From positions 1 to 7,174 of the forward strand of contig CAMCUJ010000072.1 in assembly GCA_945878965.1 (NCBI GenBank): a stretch of DNA of 7,174 nt. The letters are read 5' to 3'. The DNA is from an uncultured Clostridia bacterium. Lineage in GTDB: Bacteria > Bacillota > Clostridia > Monoglobales > Monoglobaceae. The stretch's first letter is position 1, and every line of letters starts with the position of its first letter. A program made the position numbers and the translations under genes. The notes below the pieces were generated by a model. The model was not told the DNA's origin and searched no databases. It saw only the letters and a list, made by a program, of their open reading frames with translations. Shown piece after piece: positions 1 through 5,837 of the stretch.

Positions 1-47
1 AAATCAAGTGGAACCCGCCGCCTTTAGAGGCGGGGACATCTTGATTT
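1..47. repeat. Nested inverted repeat; possible IS200/IS605 right end or terminator
   Basis: AAATCAAG (1-8) pairs perfectly with CTTGATTT (40-47). Inside this, CCCGCC (14-19) pairs with GGCGGG (29-34); an alternative pairing is CCGCC (18-22) with GGCGG (29-33) around the loop TTTAGA. A GC-rich hairpin with a CTTTAG-type loop, preceded by GTGGAACCC, resembles the subterminal right-end hairpin of IS200/IS605 elements, which is also the 3' end of the TnpB guide RNA. In that case the element body lies left of the window. The alternative is a terminator for the minus-strand gene that ends at 68, but no clean T-run follows the GC stem on either strand. The inverted repeat is seen directly; the identity is inference. 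Confidence 0.5.
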
Positions 48-67
48 AGTTATATCTAATTAAATAA

Positions 68-1159
68 TCAGTTCAAAACATAAACCTTTGCCTGACGTCT
101 GCCAAAGCTCATTGCCTCAGCGTTGGAATTAAAGAAAAGGTCTATTCTGTTTCCCTTAATCGCACCGCCTGTGTCACCGGCAACGGCATATCCGTATGTC
201 CATGAACCGTCAACAGCCTCAATATAAAGCTTAGTTCCAAGCGGAATAACCGATGGGTCAACCGCTACAACTCCGTACTGAGCCTTCATACCCGATGCAG
301 TAATACCATACCCTCTGTCACCCGGGTTTTTTCCGCAGCTGCTGTACGATAAATCATAAGCACTTGCATTACAAATAATCGCTCTGCTGTAAGAAAGCGA
401 CGCACCTCTTGATGCTCTAACACTTCCGTTCATTGCAACAGTATAGTTATCTATCGGTTTTTCAGGTGCAACTTCCTTCACCTCGTCAACCGCTTCAACC
501 GCAACGCTTTCTCCTACAAGCTCACGCGAAACCTCTGTTCCGTCTTCGTAAGACACCTTGTAGGATAAAACCTTAACACCTTCTTTTCCTTCCTGTGCAA
601 TTCGGCTCTCGCCGCTGTTTAAACCTTTATTTATCTTCTTAACGGTTTTATAAGGTATATTTTCTTCTACCTCAATAACCTCTTCCGCTGTCTTTACCAC
701 TCTGATTGCTGAACCTGACTCAATACTTTCGTTATATGCAGGCTCAAATATATCCGTTTCCTTAACTGCCAAACCAAGCTCCGACAAAGCCTCTGATACC
801 GTTCTTTTGGTTGTAAGATACTGCTTTGTTTCACCCATATAGGTAATATTTACAGGTATAGCTCTGTAAATCTCAATCACCATATCGTCCGTAAGCTCAG
901 TATCAAGCGCAAAGTTTAATTTGTCACCGTTTTTTAGTCTAATATCGTTTTCTTTAAGCACCTTAGCAATATCACCTTTTGTAGTCTTAATCTCTATCGG
1001 TGCTTTTTCTCCGTCGGTCAATGTAACTGTTCGGCTTATTGAATAATTAAATCCGCATACTGTAGATGCTATAAATGCCGCCGCCCCTACTGTACATATA
1101 ACCTTTCTTGCTGACAAGGACACTCTACCTTCGCTATCCTTCTTCAGTCTTTTTAACAT
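68..1159 (-). CDS. yabE: YabE-like secreted cell-wall protein (DUF348 x2, G5, 3D domain)
   Basis: The product is 363 aa from the ATG at 1159. This start follows AGAGGTGATT (1162-1171). An upstream in-frame ATG at 1240 would give 390 aa but lies inside the -10 box of the promoter, so it cannot be used from that transcript. Residues about 19-42 form one hydrophobic segment after a Lys/Arg-rich N-terminus, fitting a signal peptide or membrane anchor; I see no lipobox. Two DUF348 (ubiquitin-like) repeats follow at about 44-99 and 101-156, then a G5 domain at about 158-232, a linker, and a C-terminal 3D domain at about 261-363. The three aspartates of the 3D domain are D301 (VAVDPSVIPLG), D329 (AGDTGG) and D340 (NRIDLFF). 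The family resembles B. subtilis YabE and actinobacterial RpfB, thought to act on peptidoglycan outside the cell. The 3D fold is related to MltA-type lytic transglycosylases; the activity here is inferred. The gene is complete and probably monocistronic. Confidence 0.9.
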   Translation of the reverse strand: MLKRLKKDSEGRVSLSARKVICTVGAAAFIASTVCGFNYSISRTVTLTDGEKAPIEIKTTKGDIAKVLKENDIRLKNGDKLNFALDTELTDDMVIEIYRAIPVNITYMGETKQYLTTKRTVSEALSELGLAVKETDIFEPAYNESIESGSAIRVVKTAEEVIEVEENIPYKTVKKINKGLNSGESRIAQEGKEGVKVLSYKVSYEDGTEVSRELVGESVAVEAVDEVKEVAPEKPIDNYTVAMNGSVRASRGASLSYSRAIICNASAYDLSYSSCGKNPGDRGYGITASGMKAQYGVVAVDPSVIPLGTKLYIEAVDGSWTYGYAVAGDTGGAIKGNRIDLFFNSNAEAMSFGRRQAKVYVLN

Positions 1160-1161
1160 CC

Positions 1162-1171
1162 AATCACCTCT
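1162..1171 (-). promoter_or_regulatory. Ribosome binding site that fixes the yabE-like start
   Basis: Read on the minus strand, AGAGGTGATT lies directly before GG-ATG. It is a near-complete match to the anti-Shine-Dalgarno complement, with about 6 nt between the AGGTG core and the ATG at 1159. The alternative ATG at 1240 has no comparable site. Confidence 0.85.
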
Positions 1172-1238
1172 GTTTAGTTTTATATATATACCATTTCTTT
1201 GGTACATTCTTGGTATTTCGTAATCCAAATACTTTAAC

Positions 1239-1267
1239 ATTATAACCCATTTTTTTTAAAAGGTCAA
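1239..1267 (-). promoter_or_regulatory. Sigma-A-type promoter of the yabE-like gene
   Basis: Read on the minus strand, TTGACC (1267-1262) and a perfect TATAAT (1244-1239) are separated by exactly 17 nt. The predicted transcript begins near 1232, leaving a leader of about 70 nt before the ATG at 1159. The -10 box overlaps the upstream ATG at 1240, which excludes that codon as a start for this transcript. The boxes are seen directly; activity is inferred. Confidence 0.8.
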
Positions 1268-1277
1268 ACCTAATCTC

Positions 1278-1292
1278 CTTGATTTAATCAAG
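1278..1292. repeat. 15-bp perfect palindrome upstream of the yabE-like promoter
   Basis: CTTGATT and AATCAAG flank a single central T. The palindrome lies 10 nt upstream of the -35 box of the minus-strand promoter, a position suited to a regulator operator. Its left half with the next two bases (CTTGATTTA) also occurs at 40-48. No particular regulator is recognised. The symmetry is seen; an operator role is inference. Confidence 0.45.
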
Positions 1293-1353
1293 CTTAACCC
1301 GAATAATCCATCATTAATCCGCTTCTCTCCCACTTTTCTTCAAAATGCTTTCG

Positions 1354-1383
1354 GTTTGCTCCCGTTTCCTCTCGTTTTCTCTC
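1354..1383. repeat. Three tandem copies of a 10-bp repeat (GTTTNCTCYC)
   Basis: GTTTGCTCCC, GTTTCCTCTC and GTTTTCTCTC follow each other without a gap and differ at only two positions. A fourth decayed unit may follow. The 10-bp period places each copy on nearly the same face of the helix. The array lies about 30 bp upstream of the trmN6 -35 box. It could be a cluster of protein binding sites or simply part of the surrounding pyrimidine-rich tract. Confidence 0.55.
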
Positions 1384-1413
1384 TATTTGGAAAATTATGT
1401 ATAGTATTTTTTC

Positions 1414-1442
1414 TTGTAATAATTCCGTTCTCGTGATATACT
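1414..1442 (+). promoter_or_regulatory. Probable promoter of the trmN6-dnaE operon (extended -10)
   Basis: TTGTAA (1414-1419) and TATACT (1437-1442) are spaced by 17 nt, and a TG one base before the -10 box makes it an extended -10 element. Transcription would start near 1449, leaving a leader of about 50 nt. The AT-rich sequence offers other TATA-like words nearby (1443-1482), so this is the best candidate rather than the only one. Confidence 0.55.
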
Positions 1443-1498
1443 GTATATAGGCATTAAATAAGATGATATATACAATATAGATAAAGGATTTTAGGAAT

Positions 1499-2242
1499 AT
1501 GGTAACACTTAAAGAAAATGAGAGAATAGACGATTTACAATTAAACGGACTAAGGCTTATACAGAATTCCGAAATGTTTTGTTTCGGAGTTGACGCTGTA
1601 TTGCTTGCAGACTATGCAAAGGCTTCGATTAAAAAAGGAGCAAAGGTTCTTGACCTATGCTGCGGAAACGGAATAGTTCCGATTTTACTAACCGCAAAAA
1701 GCAAGGCTGAATTTATATACGGACTTGAGGTTCAGACCGAATCTGCAAAGCTTGCCGAAAAAAACGTTGTATTTAACGGACTTGATGAAAAAATTAAAAT
1801 TATATGCGACAACTTGAAAAATTCCGAATTACACTTTAAAAAAGCGGTTTTTGATAATATAACCTGTAATCCTCCGTACAAGGAAAACGGCGGAGGACTC
1901 AAAAACACAAGTGATTCGATTATGATTGCAAGACACGAGATACTTTGCACTCTTGAGGATATAATAAGAGTATCCTCACAGCTTCTTAAGCCTACGGGAA
2001 AGCTTACGCTTATACACCGTCCGGAACGCTTGGCTGATATTATAATATTAATGAAGAAATACAAAATTGAACCGAAAAGGCTCAGATTTGTACACCCTAA
2101 ATACGAAAAAACAGCGACTATGATCTTAATTGAGGGTTCACGAGGCGGCAGACCAAAGCTTGTTCTTGACCCTCCGCTTTACATATATAAATCCGACGGA
2201 GTATATTCGGATGAAATAGACCAAATTTACGGAAGAATATAG
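1499..2242 (+). CDS. trmN6: TrmN6/YabB-type tRNA (adenine-N6) methyltransferase
   Basis: The 247-aa product is a class I SAM-dependent methyltransferase, close in length to E. coli TrmN6 (YfiC), which makes N6-methyladenosine at A37 of tRNA1(Val). The SAM-binding motif I is VLDLCCGNGIVPILL at residues 50-64, followed by the acidic GLEVQ strand end near 75-79. The NPPY tetrad at 124-127, typical of enzymes that methylate exocyclic amino groups of adenine or cytosine, is intact. The N-terminal part (residues about 11-39) matches the start of YabB-type proteins. AAAGGA at 1483-1488 lies 10 nt before the ATG. The gene begins a probable operon: dnaE starts 25 nt after its stop with no terminator between. 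The family is clear; the exact tRNA substrate in this organism is inferred, since most Bacillota members have not been tested. Confidence 0.9.
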   Translation: MVTLKENERIDDLQLNGLRLIQNSEMFCFGVDAVLLADYAKASIKKGAKVLDLCCGNGIVPILLTAKSKAEFIYGLEVQTESAKLAEKNVVFNGLDEKIKIICDNLKNSELHFKKAVFDNITCNPPYKENGGGLKNTSDSIMIARHEILCTLEDIIRVSSQLLKPTGKLTLIHRPERLADIIILMKKYKIEPKRLRFVHPKYEKTATMILIEGSRGGRPKLVLDPPLYIYKSDGVYSDEIDQIYGRI

Positions 2243-2250
2243 ATTCAGCC

Positions 2251-2260
2251 AAGGAGGTGA
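2251..2260 (+). promoter_or_regulatory. Full-length Shine-Dalgarno of dnaE
   Basis: AAGGAGGTGA is an essentially perfect complement of the 16S rRNA 3' tail, ending 7 nt before the ATG at 2268. It lies within the 25-nt gap after trmN6. It fixes the dnaE start and predicts strong independent initiation, so DnaE need not be made in equal amount to the methyltransferase although they probably share an mRNA. Confidence 0.9.
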
Positions 2261-2267
2261 AATTAAA

Positions 2268-5200
2268 ATGGCATTTGTACATTTACACACTCATACAGCA
2301 TACAGTCTGCTTGACGGCGAAGGCACAATACCAAAGCTTATTGACAGAGCCAAAGAGCTTGGACAGACCGCACTCTCCATAACCGACCACGGAAATATGT
2401 ACGGAGTTATAGAATTTTACGAATACGCCGTTTCACAGGGTATAAAGCCTGTACTCGGCTGTGAGGTATATGTTGCGCCCCGAAGGCTTACCGACAAGGT
2501 TCATGAGCTTGACTCTACACCCTCTCATTTAATTCTGCTTGCCGAAAACAACGTCGGCTACAAAAATCTTATGAATATAGTTTCAACAGGCTTTACAGAA
2601 GGCTTCTATTATAAGCCGAGAGTTGACAAGGAGCTTTTAAAAGCAAATTCAGAAGGAATTATTGCACTGAGCGGCTGTATGTTCGGAGTTATATCAAGAC
2701 ACCTATTAAACGGCGATACTGAGCTTGCCGAAAAAGAAACGCTGGATTATATAGAAATTTTCGGACGTGAAAATTTCTTTATAGAGCTTCAGGATCACGG
2801 CATTTTTGAACAGAAAAAGCTTAATTCACAGCTTATAAAGCTTGCAAACAAGTTAAATTTAAACGTCTGTGCAACCAATGATATTCACTATGTAAAAAAA
2901 TCAGACAGTAAATATCAAGATGTTTTAATGTGCATTCAGACCGGAAAAACGGTTGATGACCCCGACAGAATGAAAATGGTAAGCTCTGAGCTCTATTTAA
3001 AATCAGAGGACGAAATGGCGGAGCTTTTCTCATACATTCCCGAGGCTCTCGAAAACACCGCAAAAATAGCCGAGAGATGCAATGTAGAGATAGAATTCGG
3101 GCATCTTCATCTTCCTAAATTTGATTTACCAAGCGGCTGCACCTCCGAAGAATACCTGCGGCAGAAGTGCATTGAAGGCTACAATGCGAAATTCGACAGT
3201 GATATTTATATGGACAGGCTTAACTATGAGCTTGCAACCATAGAAGAAATGGGTTATGTAGACTATTTCCTCATAGTATGGGACTTTATAAGCTTTGCAA
3301 AGAGAAATAAAATAATGGTAGGCCCCGGCAGAGGCAGTGCGGCAGGAAGTCTTGTTTCCTATTGTCTTGGAATTACCAACGTAAATCCTATGAAATACGG
3401 GCTTATATTTGAGAGATTTTTAAATCCCGAAAGAGTTACAATGCCCGATATTGATATAGATTTCTGCTATGAACGCAGACAAGAGGTAATAGACTATGTA
3501 ATTGAAAAATACGGCGAGGACAGAGTTGCACAGATAATAACCTTTGGTACAATGGCGGCAAGACTTGCAATACGTGACACAGGCAGAGCGTTAAATATAC
3601 CTTATTCGGTAGTTGATTCTATCGCAAAGGAAATTCCCTATGACCACAAAATTACAATATCAAAAGCACTTGAAGTAAACCCTGCTCTTAAAGAGAAATA
3701 TGACAACAACCAAGCGGTTAAAAATCTTATAGATACAGCCTTAGAGCTTGAAGGACTGCCAAGACACGCCTCAACCCATGCCGCAGGCGTTGTAATTACA
3801 AATGAGCCTGTAAAAAACTATGTTCCGCTTCAAAAGAATGACGATGTTGTAACAACTCAGTTCACAATGACTACAATTGAACGCTTGGGACTTCTCAAAA
3901 TGGATTTCTTAGGTCTCAGAACACTTACGGTAATTCGTGACGCAGTTTCAGAGATTTATAAAAATCACGGAATAAAAATTGATATTGATAATCTTGTACT
4001 TGATGACAAAGATGTGTATAAAATGATTTCAAACGGCGACACAGACGGAGTATTTCAGCTCGAAAGCGGCGGAATGAAGCAGTTTATGAAGGAGCTTAAG
4101 CCAGACTCGCTTGAAGACATAATCGCCGGAATTTCACTATACCGTCCGGGACCTATGGACTCAATTCCAAAATACATTGCAAACAAAAACCATGAAGCAG
4201 AGATTACCTATAAGCATAAAAGCCTTGAAAAAATTCTTGATGTAACCTACGGCTGTATAGTATATCAGGAACAGGTTATGCAGATAGTTCGTGAGCTTGG
4301 CGGATATTCTCTCGGACGTGCCGACCTTGTAAGACGTGCAATGTCAAAGAAGAAAACCGACGTTATGGAGCAGGAGCGTATTAACTTTATACACGGAATT
4401 AAAAACGCTGACGGAAGTATCGAGGTTGAGGGAGCGGTAAGGCGAGGCATTCCCGAAAATACTGCGGCTGAAATATTTGATGAGATGATGGATTTTGCAA
4501 AATACGCATTCAACAAATCCCATGCCGCCGCATATGCAGTTGTTGCCTATCAGACCGCATATTTAAAATATCACTTCAAAACCGAATTTTTTGCGGCACT
4601 TTTAACCTCGGTGCTTGGAAGCCCCAATCAGATTACCAAATATATAAACGTCGCAAAAAAGCTTAAAATCAACGTACTTCCTCCGGATATAAACGAGAGC
4701 GAGGACAAATTCACGGTAAACGGAAACAGTATAAGATTCGGGCTTCTTGCGGTTAAGAATGTAGGGCATAATTTCGCCAAAGACCTTACAAATGAGCGAA
4801 TAAAGAACGGAGCATTCACATCATTTACCGATTTTGTGAACCGTATGCTTGAATTTAAAATAAATAAGAAAATGGTTGAGGCATTAATTCTGTGCGGTGC
4901 ATTTGACAGCCTTAAATTAAAGCGTTCTGTGCTTATGAATGTCTATGAATCAATAATAGACGGTGAAATGAGCGGAAGAAAAAGCATTGCCAAGGGTCAG
5001 CTTGATATGTTCAGTGAGGGTACGGATATTGATACCGATAACTTTCCCGATATTCCGGAGTTTTCAGCCAAGGATATGCTTGATTATGAAAAAGAGTATA
5101 TGGGAATTTATGTTTCAGGTCATCCTCTTGATTCATACAAGACTGTAATTGAAAAGAACTCAACCGTAAACATTCTTGACATTTTGGAAAATGAAAATCA

Positions 5201-5696
5201 CAGGTTCAGTTCGGGAGATAATGTGAAAATTGCAGGAATGCTTAGCAAAATCCGAAAACAGCTTACAAAGCGGGGAGAGCTTATGCTGTATGCGGTATTT
5301 GAGGATTTAAGCGGAAGCATTGAGGTTATAATATTTCCGAACAAGGTCAGAGCCTTTGAATCACTTATAAAGGCGGATTCTTTGGTTATAGTTGAAGGAA
5401 ATCTTGACGTCCCCGACGACAGAGAGCCTAAAATAAGGCTTGAAAGCTTATTAAAGCTTAATACATCGGAAAAAAAGCTGTATTTAAAGCTTAATTCAAC
5501 CGATACCGAAAATTTTGAAAGCATCAAAACCATTCTTGCAAATTCCAACGGAGATACTCCGGTGATAATTTATTACGCAGATACAAAGACACAGCTTAAA
5601 GCACCAAAAAGTATGTGGATAAATGAAAATACGGATTTACCGAAAATTCAGCATATTAAGGATATTCTCGGAAATAACTGTGTTGTGATTAAGTAA
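2268..5696 (+). CDS. dnaE: DNA polymerase III alpha subunit, DnaE
   Basis: The 1142-aa product is a full-length C-family replicative polymerase. The N-terminal PHP domain (about 1-210) keeps the putative metal ligands H7, H9, D16, H41, E66, H87, C137, D205 and H207. The palm carries GPGRGSAAGS (352-361), catalytic D396 and D398 in PDIDIDF, and D546 in KMDFLGLRTL. Fingers follow to about 780, including YRPGPM and the NKSHAAAYA stretch. A helix-hairpin-helix region lies near 824-843 and the beta-clamp binding motif is QLDMF (911-915). An OB fold spans about 986-1060, then a C-terminal domain that ends the protein. In Bacillota a second polymerase, PolC, is usually the main replicase and DnaE extends primers; that division is family knowledge, as polC is not in this window. 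The gene is second in a probable operon with trmN6 and faces dinB. No frameshift or truncation is apparent. Confidence 0.98.
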   Translation: MAFVHLHTHTAYSLLDGEGTIPKLIDRAKELGQTALSITDHGNMYGVIEFYEYAVSQGIKPVLGCEVYVAPRRLTDKVHELDSTPSHLILLAENNVGYKNLMNIVSTGFTEGFYYKPRVDKELLKANSEGIIALSGCMFGVISRHLLNGDTELAEKETLDYIEIFGRENFFIELQDHGIFEQKKLNSQLIKLANKLNLNVCATNDIHYVKKSDSKYQDVLMCIQTGKTVDDPDRMKMVSSELYLKSEDEMAELFSYIPEALENTAKIAERCNVEIEFGHLHLPKFDLPSGCTSEEYLRQKCIEGYNAKFDSDIYMDRLNYELATIEEMGYVDYFLIVWDFISFAKRNKIMVGPGRGSAAGSLVSYCLGITNVNPMKYGLIFERFLNPERVTMPDIDIDFCYERRQEVIDYVIEKYGEDRVAQIITFGTMAARLAIRDTGRALNIPYSVVDSIAKEIPYDHKITISKALEVNPALKEKYDNNQAVKNLIDTALELEGLPRHASTHAAGVVITNEPVKNYVPLQKNDDVVTTQFTMTTIERLGLLKMDFLGLRTLTVIRDAVSEIYKNHGIKIDIDNLVLDDKDVYKMISNGDTDGVFQLESGGMKQFMKELKPDSLEDIIAGISLYRPGPMDSIPKYIANKNHEAEITYKHKSLEKILDVTYGCIVYQEQVMQIVRELGGYSLGRADLVRRAMSKKKTDVMEQERINFIHGIKNADGSIEVEGAVRRGIPENTAAEIFDEMMDFAKYAFNKSHAAAYAVVAYQTAYLKYHFKTEFFAALLTSVLGSPNQITKYINVAKKLKINVLPPDINESEDKFTVNGNSIRFGLLAVKNVGHNFAKDLTNERIKNGAFTSFTDFVNRMLEFKINKKMVEALILCGAFDSLKLKRSVLMNVYESIIDGEMSGRKSIAKGQLDMFSEGTDIDTDNFPDIPEFSAKDMLDYEKEYMGIYVSGHPLDSYKTVIEKNSTVNILDILENENHRFSSGDNVKIAGMLSKIRKQLTKRGELMLYAVFEDLSGSIEVIIFPNKVRAFESLIKADSLVIVEGNLDVPDDREPKIRLESLLKLNTSEKKLYLKLNSTDTENFESIKTILANSNGDTPVIIYYADTKTQLKAPKSMWINENTDLPKIQHIKDILGNNCVVIK

Positions 5697-5719
5697 ACCT
5701 TATAGCACATATTTTGATA

Positions 5720-5740
5720 GGGCGGATATGAAATCCGCCC
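5720..5740. repeat. REP-like hairpin unit 1
   Basis: GGGCGGAT (5720-5727) pairs with ATCCGCCC (5733-5740) around a 5-nt loop, giving a perfect 8-bp stem that is GC-rich against its AT-rich surroundings. On the minus strand it begins GTAAGGGCG and ends CGCCCTAT, closely matching unit 2. It lies 23 nt after the dnaE stop and may slow transcription or protect the mRNA 3' end. Membership of a dispersed family is inferred from the paired units. Confidence 0.65.
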
Positions 5741-5768
5741 TTACAAAGGATAGCAATTGCTCTTATAC

Positions 5769-5787
5769 GGGCGAACACAGTTCGCCC
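5769..5787. repeat. REP-like hairpin unit 2
   Basis: GGGCGAA (5769-5775) pairs with TTCGCCC (5781-5787) around a 5-nt loop, a perfect 7-bp stem. On the minus strand the unit begins GTAGGGGCG and ends CGCCCGTAT, the same frame as unit 1 with a different stem core. The two units have the same orientation and lie 28 nt apart. Similar GTAGGGGCG...CGCCC palindromes are, as I recall, scattered through many Clostridia genomes; this needs a genome search. Confidence 0.65.
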
Positions 5788-5837
5788 CTACTACCTTAAA
5801 GAGCGTAAATATTAAGATATTATAAGATACTACAAAT

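Larger units (their letters stand above)
1160..1498. other. Divergent intergenic region between the yabE-like gene and trmN6
   Basis: This 339-nt gap contains no convincing gene on either strand. From left to right it holds the leader of the yabE-like gene, that gene's promoter (1239-1267) and a 15-bp palindrome (1278-1292). Next comes a pyrimidine-rich tract at about 1319-1388 (57 of 70 bases C or T on the plus strand, counted by eye) containing a 10-bp tandem repeat, then the trmN6 promoter (1414-1442) and leader. The two -35 boxes are about 147 bp apart, so the promoters do not overlap. The yabE-like leader, about 70 nt, repeats TACCAA and could form a weak ATACC/GGTAT hairpin, but is too short for the large riboswitches that control some cell-wall hydrolase genes. 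Confidence 0.8.
5697..5837. other. Convergent gap between dnaE and dinB
   Basis: No gene is visible in these 141 nt. They contain two GC-rich hairpins (5720-5740 and 5769-5787), a small palindrome AGCAATTGCT (5752-5761) between them, and then AT-rich sequence with a repeated AAGATA (near 5813-5828). Both neighbouring genes end here. Neither hairpin is followed by a T-run, so a classical intrinsic terminator is not evident on either strand. Confidence 0.75.

Noticed and set aside
1160..1232. A riboswitch in the leader of the yabE-like gene.
   Set aside because: The predicted leader is only about 70 nt, with no stable stem and no recognisable conserved core.
1160..1240. N-terminal extension of the yabE-like protein to 390 aa.
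   Set aside because: The first ATG is inside the -10 box and the extension lacks a binding site; the start at 1159 has one.
1354..1383. The three 10-bp repeats as a small CRISPR array.
   Set aside because: The units are too short, have no spacers and there is no cas gene in the window.
1732..2064. Open frames on the opposite strand of trmN6, dnaE and dinB (for example 1732-2064, 2833-3063, 5198-5548, 6388-6732).
   Set aside because: They lie entirely inside well-identified genes, have no recognisable domains and reflect the codon pattern of the true strand.
5772..5785. CGAAC-ACA-GTTCG resembles a Gram-positive LexA (SOS) box near dinB.
   Set aside because: The two halves are separated by 3 nt instead of the 4 of the GAACNNNNGTTC consensus, the site is at the 3' end of dinB rather than its promoter, and it is the stem of the REP-like hairpin.
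5720..5787. The two hairpins as ordinary Rho-independent terminators.
   Set aside because: Neither stem is followed by a run of T on either strand; they may still affect mRNA ends.
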